Assembly (NCBI GenBank): GCA_932294295.1
Contig: OW028580.1
Span: 27,040,896-27,104,895 of the forward strand
DNA: 64,000 nt
Reading direction: 5' to 3'
Source: Alitta virens
Lineage: Eukaryota > Annelida > Polychaeta > Phyllodocida > Nereididae
Every line of letters begins with the position of its first letter. The stretch's first letter is position 1. The notes under the pieces are model-generated. The model ran no database searches. It was given only the letters and a program-made list of their open reading frames with translations, and was not told the origin of the DNA. A program made the position numbers and the translations under genes. Positions 1 through 12,036 of this stretch are shown one piece after another.

Positions 1-133
1 TAGACCTTTAGGGGACACCTGTTTTTTTATACCTGGGCCTAGGCCTTTAACAAGTATAGAACTATCATACTATGTTCTATGACAGACCAGGTATATTTAA
101 GCGAACAAACGGTCTGAGGATTGAAAATATAAC

Positions 134-223
134 GGTCAACGCAGCAGCAGCGTAGACAGCACAGGTAGGGCTAGACCAATATATGGACCAATATATGGGT
201 CAACGCAGCAGCAGCGTAGGCAG
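134..223. repeat. direct repeat, 26 bp, two copies
   Basis: A 26-bp motif beginning GGTCAACGCAGCAGCAGCGT occurs at 134-159 and again at 198-223 with a single-base difference. The 38 bp between them also repeats a shorter word (gaccaatatatgg). No gene is seen in 1-590; the rest of that stretch is AT-rich with no recognisable structure. Confidence 0.8.
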
Positions 224-589
224 GGAGGTGCTTTTGTGAGGCCAGAATTTGTACTATATTCGAACTTTTCTCAGCATCTAATGGTCGGATCTTCACCAAA
301 TTTGGTTTTTAAGTTGCACAAGTTAAAACCGTTTTGGCAGGATTTCCCTATGTATTTAAGTGTTTACATTGTAGGCCTGATGCTGCTAGCACTCTATACA
401 CAACACCAGGTATCTATTCTTTTTTTGAAAAAGAATATTCTTGTTATGGAAAGTAATGAAGAATTGTTATTGTGATGGAAGTAGTATATTGTTTTTTAAT
501 TACTGAATAACTTTGCAGTAACTTTAAAACTGTATATCTTTGATTCCATAATATTTTAGTTTGCATGGGAGTGTCTCGTGGTCATATTT

Positions 590-1093
590 CATCCTTAAAA
601 TTAGTAAAAGATTGCTCGCTTTTATTAGTTAATCTGGTTGGGAAGGTAATTTTTGAATTAAAATCCATAAGATAAAATGGTCTCGAAGTATTCATAGAAT
701 ACATTCACTTCCTTAATCTTCAGTAAATCGACATTGTAATCAGCCGCAATAGAAACTTGTTCATTGGACCTTTAAAAATTGGGTATTATCTGATCAAATC
801 CATTCATGACTGTTCTATAGTTTTGCAAGTTGTTTCTTGGAAGTCGATGGATACTACAATAATAAGGGATTTTGAATGCTGTTGACTGTCTATAGAAGTC
901 TTTTTGACTGAAACACAAAGTCCATCACAATTATTAGATTTACTTTGTATAGGCATAATTTTAAATCCACAAGAATCTACAAGATACATTGCCACCCCTC
1001 CATGTTAACTTGCTGACTTGCTCTTTGAAATTAAATTATACCCATTTAGTTGTAAAAGAGAAACATCTGACTCATCACTTAACCATGTTTCCA
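590..1093 (-). pseudogene. LINE (non-LTR retrotransposon) endonuclease-domain relic
   Basis: Read on the minus strand, this stretch gives the landmarks of an apurinic/apyrimidinic-type LINE endonuclease, in order. They are ETWLSDESD (the conserved E-T-W), LLQLNGYNLISKS, GGVAMYLVDSCGFK, a degenerate RLPRNNLQNY (the usual YRPP region), VDLLKIKEVNVFYEY and finally NSKITFPTRLTN. Each block is recovered in a different frame, so several frameshifts and stops separate them and the element is dead. No reverse transcriptase follows downstream on the minus strand, so only an internal piece survives. The family assignment rests on motif order and is fairly secure; the clade is not determinable. The open frame on the plus strand at 1018-1093 is an antisense shadow of this relic. 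Confidence 0.72.
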
Positions 1094-1458
1094 GTTCACC
1101 AGTATTAGGAACACATGCGAAGAACTCTGATGAACTTCGGCAATTAGCTACGTACTTTACAATCTCCGACAAACTTTTTGAGGAACAAGTAGTTTGTGGG
1201 AGTTTGGCAAGCATTTTGGATTTTGGCAAGGTGCTTTTGTTGAAGTCCATCATGAAAACCGGACAAGAGAAGATGAGACGAAGAGAATCTGAAGCCAAGA
1301 AGCAAAAAGATGCGATGGACGGTCAAAGTCCGCGACAGTCTTTAGTTGCGTCTCAGTCATCGTCTATGGTGTCATCCCATTCGTCGATGAGCGTCCTTCA
1401 GTGTTGTAATGAGGCGAGTGTTGAAAAATGCTCGAAGCATCCTCACCATCACAGTTAG
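1094..1458 (+). other. unrecognised open frame, possible terminal-exon relic
   Basis: An open frame continues to a TAG at 1456-1458. Its product has a basic stretch around KMRRRESEAKKQKD, then a Ser/Gln-rich tail ending in HPHHHS. It is richer in CpG than its surroundings, and a splice-acceptor-like tttccag ends at 1093. I recognise no family. Copy B of the segmental duplication retains only the last ~60 bp in degraded form, so there is no support from conservation. It could equally be a chance frame at the edge of the LINE relic. Confidence 0.2.
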
Positions 1459-2507
1459 TCTAAAGAACATCATATTTTTCATTATAGTTTCTAAAAATGA
1501 AGAAAAGATACTTCTGTCATTGCAATATTGACTGTGTCATTGCTGTATTTTATCCTCAAAGTGATTCAGATATAAAGAAATCATTTTCTCATTATAATGT
1601 GCGTATTCATCAATCAAATAAATGTTGAATGAGTAAGTCTCAGGGGATTCCAGCAATGTAAAGAATATTGAGATGGCAAATAAAAGGACCATGGACAAAA
1701 GCAACAGACAACATCGTCCATTAGTAGGATATATGGGAAGATAATTAACAAAAACCATTAACAGCATCTTTCTAGATTACTATTGTGCTTATTGTTCAGA
1801 AAAATAAAAAAGTAAACAAAAAGGTTATTCTATATATGGAAAGTCATAAGTCAAGAAAATGACTTCTATGTACATGCATGTATTTGGCTGTAAGGGTATA
1901 CATTATGCTAAAAAGACCAATGATTACCTTCATATGCACACCAAATGGCATTTCACCACCAACCTTGCCTGGCAGTAAATCTTAGAGCAATTTTACAGAA
2001 ATGTAAAAATATATGGCAGGAGGATGTTGCTCTTTTGGTGCAATTTGCATTCATTGATTGCTTCAGTTGAAAGGATGGCAAACAAGCAATTAAGCCTTTT
2101 TATTGTCTATGCAATGCACAACAACATAATATGCTGTCATGAATCTGTCAACACAAGTGGTCATGATGAATTTTAACACAACACAATATGTAAAGCTGTT
2201 CTCCACTTTTTTGGAAAACAGAATATAAACATTGTTAGGAATTATATGGTGGCACGATTGCAAACACTGTCTTAACTATTTGTAGAATTTTTCATGGGTA
2301 GCTCTTGGGCAACCAGCCTATAACATACAGCAGCTAAGTGGTAATGAATCATCAAACATAGGTGCTAATAATCATTGACATTGTAATGATTGTCAACAAA
2401 TTGTGAATTTTAAGATAAATCATAACAAAGGAAAGTGAGTGTTCTGATGTATAATGTGAAAATATTTATTGCAATAAAGCACTGGTAATTTGCGACCAAC
2501 CTATAAC

Positions 2508-2762
2508 ACACAGCAGCTCAGTAGTCTAATGGTTTAGGTATTGCTCAACTCTTTTTTATATCATGGGTTTGATTCCCCATCTGGGCAATCTTCATAAGCT
2601 ACATCTTAGCTAGATGTCGGTTGCAAGTGACGTTAAATTAGCATTGCCTTACAAGTACTCAGTGTCTCTGCTTAGGCAAAAAGAGACCCCAGCATTGGCA
2701 TAATGTGTAACATGGTTGAGACTCTGAAAGCTGGTCATATAAGCTTCAGCCCAGTAACACTG
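2508..2762 (+). mobile_element. tRNA-derived SINE (family 1), copy A
   Basis: A tRNA-like head carries an A-box-like agcagctcagtagtctaatgg and a B box (ggtttgattcc) about 45 bp further on, the spacing of an RNA polymerase III promoter. A tRNA-unrelated body follows, with the words aggcaaaaagagacccc and agctggtcatataagcttca. The same element sits at the orthologous place in copy B, so it predates the duplication. A related body is at 59398-59530 and a fragment is near 51430-51490. Confidence 0.7.
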
Positions 2763-3852
2763 TGGCAATACAACATAATAAAACACAATACTCGCCACGT
2801 AACCATATCATGCCTACTAGTCAGTAGTCATCAGAGACCATGTATGGAAAATACCAACTTGTTCTCCTTTATGTTATCAGAGTTGTACTTTAAAGTACAC
2901 ATGTTAAGATGTCTACCATTTATTGTAATGTTTTACCCTCTCTCATTCTCAAATCTATAGAGTAAGACTATTCTTAGAAATATCTAAGATGTTCTTCTTC
3001 TGGCCAAATGAGAGGGCCACCATTTAGTCCATGAGACAACTTATCATTTGACCGAAACCCTGCTCATCTGAGCCTTACAAGACTGTCATCATTGGATTGC
3101 TGTCCTTAAGCTCTCTAGTACCTACTTTTTGGACAACTTTCCTTGCAATCAAAGGCAGAGTACTCACTAATTCCCTGGATAGTAAAGGATGTTACAGCAT
3201 AGAAGGGAGGACCTGGACAAGGGACTAAGATTAGATATTCTGAGGCACTCCTCAGTGCGGCACGAGTGATGGGAACACCACATGATGTAGACACTTTTGC
3301 AATCAGGAGTTGCCACTTAATGGTGCTAGGAGCCAAGCAGCACAAAGATTAGTATTTTGGCAAATGGCTTGAGAGGAACAAACTGCATGGTCAGTTAAGT
3401 GATTTCATTAAAATGCACCATGATGCCTCTCTGCCATAATATTTTGCAACATGATGAAGTGGGTTGCCTCATGTAAATCCCATGTAATGTAAAAAATTCA
3501 TTACAAGCTCCTATTTTGTGCACTTTGGAATAATCATACTTGCTACATAGTAAAATTTCTGGAATTAGATATGTGTTGCAAATAAAAGTAATTTGAAATT
3601 TAGATGAAATATATACAGTAACTCATGTTGAAGATAACACATCCTTTAATTCAATTTAGAGGCATCAGATTCAATTAACATGCGTCAGAAATAAAAAGGG
3701 ATTATATTTCAATAAACGTGGAAGCACATGACACATTTAAGAACTCACATTTGCAGATATATCTGTGTTACAGTCTCTCATATATATTGTAACAGTTATG
3801 TTTGTTGAAACCTGAAATAATCATGATGTAGTTCAACACGCATCTTAATATT

Positions 3853-5883
3853 TTATTTGAAGCTAATAAGGGAAATCTTAAAAAATCATGGGATATTATC
3901 AAAGGGATTATTAACAAGAAACAGTCTTCAAGTAATTCTAGTGAGTTCATTATTAATGGTCAAAAAACTTCAGATAAGGAACATATTGCTAATGCATTAA
4001 TGTTAATAATTCACTGTATTTGTACCCTACTGATGAAAATGAAGTATTAAGAATTGTATCCAATATCAAGACTAACAGTGTGGGATGGGATAATATTCAT
4101 ATAAAATTTATCAAAATGACGTTTCAACCACTTAATAGAATCTTTGTTCACCTAATTAATAAATCACTTTCTTCTGGAGTATTCCCTGATGAGATGAAAG
4201 TTGCTAAGGTCATTCCCTTATTTAAGGGTGGGGATAGCCAATTGATTAAAAATTACCGTCCAGTTTCTGTTTTATCAATATTTTCGAAAATATATGAGCG
4301 AATTATCTACAATAGAGTACTTAAATTCATAAATAATAATGATTTACTTTATAAATACCAATTTGGATTTAGAGCTAATTACAGTACTTCCATGGCTTTG
4401 ATTACTTTAACTGATAAAATTATAATCGCAATAGACAAAAATGATTTGACTTTAGGAACTTTTTAGATTTCAGTAAAGCGTTCCACACTATTGACCATTC
4501 TATACTACTTAGAAAATTATATAAATATGGAATTAGAGGCGTTGCCAATGATTAAGTTAAAAGTTATTTGAAAAAAAGAAAACAAAATGTATCTTTTGAT
4601 AAAATATCTTCTGAATCTTTGCCTATGAATTGTGGCGTGCCTCAGGGCTCAATTTTAGGGCCTTTGTTTTTCATTCTTTATGTGAATGACATATACTTAG
4701 TTTCCAACTCATTTATGCCCATTCTCTTTGCCGACGATAGTAGGGTTTTTGTTCAGGGTAAAAATATTAATTCTATGACAACTAATTTAAACAATTCTTT
4801 AGATCTTATATATCAATGGACTATCGCAAATAGATTGTCGTTAAATACTGATAAGACTTTTTGCATGTTATTAAAAAAATAATAATGAAAATTCTCCTGG
4901 TGAGCTTAGGGTGAAAATTGCCAATAAAATAATAAATGTAGTTGACTCTTGTAAATTCCTTGGGGTGTACATTGATGCTAAACTGAACTGGGAGAAACAT
5001 TTGGATTATATTCGCAAAAAGATTGCTAAAGGCATTGAAATCGTTGTTAAGGCCAGAAAGTATTTAAAATCTACATCACTTCTAACTCTATATTATTCAT
5101 TTGTATTCCCCTATGTGAATTATGGAATTGAAGTATGGGGCTCAGTGCCTTCCACAAAATTAATTCCAGTATTAAAGTTACAGAAACGGGTCCTTAGAGT
5201 CATCTCATTCTCCCATCCAAGAACTCCTTCGCTTCCCTTGTTTCTTAACTATAAAGTGCTTGATGTGTATAAGATATATGTTTAAACACTGCTCTATTTA
5301 TGTTCAAATTTCATAAAGGAGACTGTCCTGTAGTTTTTCAGTAATTTTTTCAATCTAATTAACTTGTTCATGATCATATTACTAGACATCAGAGACTTCA
5401 TTTACCATTATTCAGAACTAACTTTTGTCAACGTTCATTTAGATACAAGGGTGCCATTATATGGAATCATATATCGACTAATATTTCTATTAACTTCTCA
5501 ATATACACAATGAAGAAACATTTAAAATTTTACATTTTACATAATTGCTTAGATCATCTTTGATTCAGAACTGACTTAATTGTTATCTTACATGTATACT
5601 TCAATTCCTTCCTCCAATTTACCCAAGGTGTTTGTAAATCTTAAAATTTAATTATTTTTTAGTTTTTTGTAAAATTTATCTTATAATTGATACTAAATGC
5701 ATTATAAAATGTTATTGCTTATTACTGTATAGAATGGTACATGTTTAAATTGTAAATAATTATCTCTGGCCCATAAACATAATTCTTTGTGTCAGGGCAG
5801 GGGAATGCTCTTTTCTATATTGAATTATTGTTTAAATGTGCTGATGTTAAATATTATTCCCAATAAAGAACTTGAACTTGAAT
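3853..5883 (+). mobile_element. 5'-truncated non-LTR retrotransposon (LINE) inserted in copy A
   Basis: Copy B reads straight through this site (near 13240), so the element landed in copy A after the duplication. The 5' end starts abruptly in the linker before the reverse transcriptase, as expected from incomplete target-primed reverse transcription. The 3' end has an AATAAA (5862) followed by a short repeat, gaacttgaacttgaa, typical of LINE tails. A further ~55 bp (5884-5938), also absent from copy B, may be transduced flank. The element has no endonuclease domain. Confidence 0.9.
3857..5565 (+). pseudogene. LINE reverse transcriptase (ORF2) pseudogene
   Basis: The reading runs from a linker (KKSWDIIKGIINKK) through PTDENEVLRIV and SVGWDNI to the RT fingers (NYRPVSVLSIFSKIYERI), then QFGFR and the palm motif [11 protein letters not shown]. 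These are followed by CGVPQGSILGPLFFILYVND and the catalytic FADDS, with the invariant Asp pair at about 4731-4736. The thumb has FLGVYIDAKLNWEKHL, then WGSVPSTKLIPVLKLQKR. The C-terminal region contains HQRLHLPLFRTNF, then YKGAIIWNHIS, ending at a TGA at 5563-5565. Frameshifts or stops fall near 4010, 4465, 4553, 4882-4911, 5285 and 5337-5365, so no protein is made. The motif style is of the Jockey/CR1 side of non-LTR elements; finer placement would need a tree. Confidence 0.92.
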
Positions 5884-8560
5884 ATCATATTAGTATGTCC
5901 CGCAAGGATCTACTGGAGGTCCTATGCCGTTAATGGGTTTATTTTGCTGTCACAATTGCACTTCAATGAAACTTGAAACAAACATCACATGAAAGACACT
6001 TGGTCTTCAAGTTTATCATTTGCTCTGCTGATGGGATTTAGTCACAAGCAAATATTTTATTTAAGGATGTTCTTCAGAGCTCGACTTTTATTTTTGTTGA
6101 ATAGAACATCTGCTTTGGTTGATGTTCATATAATAAAAGTGAAAGTAATTGTATAGATATTGGATGCATTCAATCTTTTATACTCAATTATTTTCCTGTA
6201 ATTACAAAAGCAAACACTGATGTATTACAAAGACCAATCTCCAGGCATAATATGTTCAATTTTATGATGCAGTGGTATCATTCGTGATCATAAAAGTTTC
6301 CTTCTTTTGGCTAAAATTCATTGAAACTTGTGCAAAAATGTGTATTAATTTACCTTCTTGTTTCCTATAATTGTTCTCTCCCATCAAGGGTTTCATTTCA
6401 AAGTTGGAAAATGTGCCAAGTTTGAGCAAAGTTATAATATTTCCTCATCCAACAAATGATGAAATACTGCACATCAGATTCTACTATCTTCCACACAAAT
6501 TTTGAAGCCAAGTCATGTCTTGGCATGATCTCCATTCTCAAGCTTTATTGTCACATTTAAAGAACAATGTGGTTCTAAATTTTGTTTTATTGAAACTTCA
6601 ATCTCTTTGCAAGTTTCAACATGTCCCTATCAAATGAGTGTGGCACAAAAAAGGTTTCTTAATAAAGGTTTGATTCAATAAATCATGAAAGTTTCTCGCC
6701 TGTTAAGTTCAGTTTGTGTTCATTGTTTCCTGTCCCCTTGTTTGTCAAAACTGAATTCCAACCTGTCTTGCACACAAAATGGTTCATTCCCACCAATATG
6801 CCGCTAATATTTCCTTAATGATATGACAAATATGTAAATTGAGAATGTATTGCAACGACAAATCAGAAAAAAAAAAAAAAATTTTTTTAGCGCCTAATCA
6901 TATGCTTCTTCATTGATTGGTTACCAGTATATGATGACTGAATAGGTATTATCAGAATAGTATGTCATCTAGTCTTCTCTGGCCTTGTCTTGCCTTATGT
7001 AACTCAAAATACTAAAAACGATTCTCAATCTAGAATTAACCTTGACGTATTGAATATCTGGTGAACCAGATGACAAGTCCCTGAATTCAGCAGAGTGAGA
7101 CTTAGGGAGAGAAGAATAATCACAATGAGACACTAAGGGATATCCTATAACACTAAGGGATATCCTATAACACAACAATGGCAGAAGCAGTAGAGGTGGT
7201 TAAATCCCTGGACAGTGCTTAAGAGAGCTGGACCAAAAGTAATGCATCATGGTAATCCATGCAGCGTATGATTGTATCTCTTTGTGAAATATTTACAGAT
7301 GTGGTTTGCTGTTAACCCCAGCGAGTATGAAAGCCTTAATATTCCACGATGAAAAAAAAGGAAAAATCAATGTGCGCCACAGGACTGGACAATGCAAAGC
7401 TATCACTGGATTCTTCATATCTTTTAGTATTTGGATGGACTACACTCAATTGCAACATTAAAGCTGGATTGTCACTCATTATGACAGTGGCCATAATCTA
7501 TTGCATTTACTTCATTGTCTTCTTAATACTGATTACCTACCATCCAGAGTCTTGCTGGGTTCACTATCTCTCTATAAAACAAATAAACTTCACCTAGTAT
7601 TTTTCATGCACTCAAAACTCCAATATGTAAAAACACCAAGTGCTGATACAAATTTAGTGTCTTGATTTATTAAGGCAATTTCAAACTATTTGATATAGTC
7701 TTACAAACTCGCAACTTGACAGACAATAAAGCTAAATTGTTATGGATTCAAACTGGATGTCCAGTGGTCTGCAAGGTTTTGTAAAGCCTTGTAGATGTGG
7801 GTTGGTAGAGCACTTTTCTTTAAGCTTGAATAGTTTGTATCTGTGCGAGGAAACTTGCGCATGTTGCAAACAAAGCTATACTGGCAATATCAACCTGCAT
7901 GCACACAACTTCCGGAAAGAACAATTAAAACTGGAAAACTATACTGTATGGGTAGATGTCAGTGGCCACCCAAAGAATGGCCAGATCTAACTGCCCTATG
8001 TGTAATGTGTCTCATTAATCTCGTCCAAATATGCATTTACATTATTGTCAACAGGGGCAAGCAATTCACCTTGTGGCATCCCAGCGTCAGAGGGTGAGCC
8101 TTTTGGGATGTTAACACCCTGAATTGGGACATTCAATAAAGCAGGAAAGATAGTAGACACCCTTTGGCCTGTGATAATGTCACATCACCCTACTTCGCAC
8201 TTCTTGACCCCTCAGCATATTGCATCGGGCGTTGAATGGCTTTACACTTGGTTGGATAATTGAAAAGTTGTAAGGCAGTAACCTCAACTTGAAAAAAAAG
8301 ATGAAATAAAAGAACTCTCAACTACAAGATCTCATTTTCTCACATCATAAAATGCACCATAGGATTAAAGTTTTATGCCAATATCTTTTTTTAAAGACAA
8401 AGTGATTATGAAACAAGAGTAGGTAAACTATACAATAGAAGCATATGTAACAGGTGTGCCATACACTAAATACCAAACCATGGTCACTGCACTCTTTTGT
8501 AGTTGTAAAACATTAATTACAGTATCACGCAAAAAATCTGATGAAATAATTAGCTAAAAA

Positions 8561-8607
8561 CCATGTGTTTTCCATGTGTTTATCCTTTTCATGGAAAATG
8601 CACGTGG
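8561..8607. repeat. hairpin, copy A version
   Basis: Imperfect inverted repeat with arms around ttttccatg and catggaaaa. The equivalent site in copy B has a longer version with an additional perfect hairpin at 17265-17302, so the structure differs between the duplicates. Confidence 0.6.
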
Positions 8608-10395
8608 CACATTTTGTCATGTACCTCTCTAAAAAATTTTGAACGGATATAAAAGATGATAAAAATCAGACTCTCTTAATTTTGTGCAATGTCCTTTTCG
8701 AAACTTTCAAAGTGATGTGAGTAAAAAAAAACTTGTAGAATCTTTTAAATTATGGTTCCGTGCTGGGAGTAAACTTCAGTGAGTTGTTGCTTCCAAAGTT
8801 TACTTTGGAGTCATTTTTTATTTCCATAGGCCGGGAACATACACCACAGCGATGAAAATTGCTCATTACTGTCAAGTTTTTTGGAAGTGAAAATGTGCTG
8901 AAATCCGTCAAATGCAACTTCACTAGAGCTGAATGATCAGACTAATTAACCAATTACATCTACAGTTGTTGGAATTGATATGTAAACTTTCATTCACAAG
9001 CAAAAGTCTCTTAGATTTAACAGTATTTGTCAATAGTCACTAAGAAAGATTAGGTAACAGTGATTGACCTTCCAATGACCGCCAAATGAGTCATAACTAA
9101 TTTATAAGTCAGGGGATAAAATAGCTGAAGTAAAACATATATAGGAGTGTGACTCATCATTCATCAATGCAGTTTATAGCAGGAGAAGACTAGAGGAGTA
9201 CACAAATCAATTCTACCAATTTTAACAACCATTTATGCACTTCCAATGGTCTTCCATACAGGTCTGAAGCATCTAGAATAGGCCAGAAAAACATGGTGAC
9301 AGTTCCAATGATGCTTTCAACTACTTCCTAAATTGCTTGTTACATTATGTTTGAATGGATTACCCATAGTCTTGATCCATCTGCTACTAACACTGGTTTT
9401 TGTCTTAAGATGTTTCAAAAATTGTGACCCATCAAAAGACAGTTGGTCCCAAAATATACGTTAATGTATGTAATATATTAATCATATGTCTTCATCAGAT
9501 TATACAGATCTTGCAGTACATTGATATATACGACATGTTAACCTCCAAAGAACAAGATTATAAGTATGTAAAGTAAGAACTAATCCATTAAAACAAAATA
9601 CCATGTGTTTATCCTCAAGAAATAACAAATAAGAGTAATGATTATTTACAGATGAAAGATGAAACAAATAAAAACAATAAGGTACATAGAAGGCAAGTGC
9701 CATATTGACACTCAGTTTGCCACTCAAAAATAAAACCATTTAAATCCAAAGCCTTACCTTTTTTTTGTTTACATACGCTTTACTTGTGCCATGTTGTGTT
9801 CCATCAAAAAGATGGTATGGTAGGAACAGGGTTTTAGAAGAGTAAATTACTAATACCTTCAGTGTAATAAGGAGAATGTTGGAAAATGTTTGGAGCATCA
9901 TCCTCTCTATCACAGTTAAGATTCATCCAATAAGTCTAAAAGACTAATATTTTTCAGTTATAGCTTCTCAAAATGAAGAAAAGATACTTCTGTAATAATA
10001 TTGCAATACTGACTGTGTCAAGTTGCAGAAATCATTGTCGTATTTTATCGTCAAATTGATTCAGATAAATATATAAAGAGATAAATTTCAGATTGTAATG
10101 TGCACATTCATAAATAATAAATAATGAGTAGGGCTCAGGGGATTCCAGCAATGTAAAGGAAATTGAGATGGAAAATCAAAGGACCATGGATAAAAGCATC
10201 ATACCGTCCATTGGTAGCATACAAGATCATAAACAAAAACCATACACAGCATAGGATCTAAAGTAATATCCCACACTTGGCTGTGTTCCTCATAGAAAAC
10301 CTATTGGGAACAACCCATGCGGTATTTATTGTGATTTAAACAATGGACTGTGCTATTTTAGCAGCTCACTAGCCCTGTGATGATGTCATTGTTTG

Positions 10396-10461
10396 TGACG
10401 TCACCAATACATACATAAGGTCAGCAGAGGCCACTGACCTATATGTACAATTGTGACGTCA
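10396..10461. promoter_or_regulatory. two perfect CRE palindromes
   Basis: TGACGTCA, the consensus for CREB/ATF bZIP factors, occurs at 10396-10403 and 10454-10461. Two further half-site-like ACGTCA/ACGTCAC words follow up to about 10490. No promoter or gene start can be tied to them, so function is unproven. Confidence 0.4.
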
Positions 10462-11030
10462 TTGAGAACGTCATAAAAACGTCACATTCACAACTTCTTT
10501 TAACTTAGTATTGGAGTTGAAATGTCAGATTCTGGATGCTTTTGGACATTTGAGACCTTTATGGATTAATTTCTGGTGAAATGTGAAGAACTAGAAATGA
10601 AATTTCAGTGCTTAAGATGCACAAAAGGAAACTGTTTCTTCAGACAGATAGTTGCTGTTCAACAACTGACACTCAGTCATTGACAGATCAGGATGTCTTG
10701 AGCACAGTTTTTAAGGTACTTTCACTGCTATTACTGTTATTAGTTTATTGCTTATTGAGAAATAATTCTTGTTGCATCAGTTTGAGACACTTAAGTCCTG
10801 ATTTTATTCAATTTATACACAAAATGACTTCTGAGCTGGTGACGTTCATGACACACGGCAGATCCAAATTTGTTTTGACATACTCGGTGCTGATTGGTTG
10901 ATCACTGGCACTGAATATTTGTGATTCTCAGAGCTTGAATTATTACGCCAACATTGTATACAAAAAATGTGGGCAGATGTGAATCGTTTTTCTTAATGAC
11001 CTGTTTGTGTGAATGTGTGATGTAGAAAGT

Positions 11031-11197
11031 GTGGGATATAAATAAGACCCAACCACAGTGGTGAATCAGTTCATTGAAACTCATTCGTGAGCTGTCTGGC
11101 AGCTTCGCCACTCGTGAGTTCCTCCGCAAGACAGCTCACTCATGGGTTTCATTGAGCTGATCCACCACTGTGGTTGGGTTTTATTATAGATCCTTGC
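11031..11197. mobile_element. long-hairpin MITE-like element
   Basis: A 17-bp perfect inverted repeat, acccaaccacagtggtg at 11047-11063 and its complement at 11163-11179, forms the core of arms about 55 bp long. Both arms include the word gagctgtct or its complement, around a loop of about 25 bp. Outside the core the pairing continues imperfectly (gatataaataagaccc against gggttttattatagatc). The compact foldback structure with no coding capacity is typical of MITEs. Confidence 0.7.
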
Positions 11198-11787
11198 AGG
11201 ACACCTATTTTAACCCGTAAAGGTTTAGAAAGATTACTATTGTGCTTATTGTTTAAAAAAAAAAACAGTAATCAAAAATGTACAGTAACAATACAACCTC
11301 CCAAATATCTATATATGGAAAGTTATAATAACTAAGTCAAGAAAATTACTTATATGTACATGCATGAATGTATTTAGCTGTAAGGGTATACATTATGCTA
11401 AAAGACTAATGAATACTTTCATATTCACACCAAATGGCATTTCACCACTAACCTTGCTTGGCAGTAAATCTTAGAGCAATTTTACAGAAATGTAAAGATA
11501 TATGGCTGAAGGATGTTGCTCTTTCAGTGCAATTTGCATTCATCGATTGCTTCAGTTGAAAGGATGGCAAACAAGCAATCAAGGGACCTTATTGTCCATA
11601 CAAAGCATAACAACTCACGGCGATGAATCGTCAAACATAAGTGCTAATAATCACTGATAATGTAATGATTTTCAACAAATTGTGAATTTTTAGATAAATA
11701 ATGACAAAGGAAAGTTAGTGTTCTGATGTATAATGTGACAATATTTGTTGCAATAAAGCACTGGTATGTTGGCGACAAACCTATAAC

Positions 11788-12036
11788 AAACAGCAGCTCA
11801 GTAGTCTAATGGTTTAGGTAATGCTCAACTCCGTTTTATATCATGGGTTTGATTCCCCATCTGGACAATCTTCATGCAGCTAGATTTCGGTTGCAAGTGA
11901 CATTAAATTGGTACTCAGTGTGTCTGTTGAGGCAAAAAAAAAGACTGCAGGCTTTGGATTAATGTGTAACATGGTTGAGACTCAATCCTTATCATCCATT
12001 GGAAGCTGGTCATATAAGCTTCAGTCCAGTAACATT
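11788..12036 (+). mobile_element. tRNA-derived SINE (family 1), copy B
   Basis: Same element as at 2508-2762, with recognisable A-box (agctcagtagtctaatgg) and B-box (ggtttgattcc) words and the same body. Shared position in both duplicates shows it was present before the duplication. Confidence 0.7.

Larger units (their letters stand above)
1395..9812 (+). repeat. tandem segmental duplication, copy A
   Basis: The sequence from CCTTCAGTGT at 1395 to CCATCAAAAAGA at 9812 is repeated in the same order and orientation at 9856-19860. Long collinear blocks align by eye; for example 2990-3560 matches 12290-12860, 6360-6840 matches 13680-14165, and 8850-9250 matches 17620-17980. Copy A has three stretches absent from copy B: about 2112-2340, the LINE at 3853 to about 5935, and about 7578-7725. 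Identity varies from roughly 80% near the left end to 100% in the 183-bp tract 9000-9182. Apart from the LINE and one SINE I see no gene in this copy. Confidence 0.93.
10255..11226. mobile_element. copy-B-specific insert with terminal-like inverted repeats
   Basis: Copy A continues directly across this site (near 1770), so about 970 bp were gained here or lost from A. The left end has aatatcccacactt, and its complement aagtgtgggatat occurs near 11026-11038. It includes two perfect 8-bp CRE palindromes (TGACGTCA at 10396 and 10454). A long hairpin lies at its right end. The open frame at 10608-10901 resembles nothing known and I do not call it coding. It could be one composite element or a MITE beside a second insertion. 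Confidence 0.55.
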
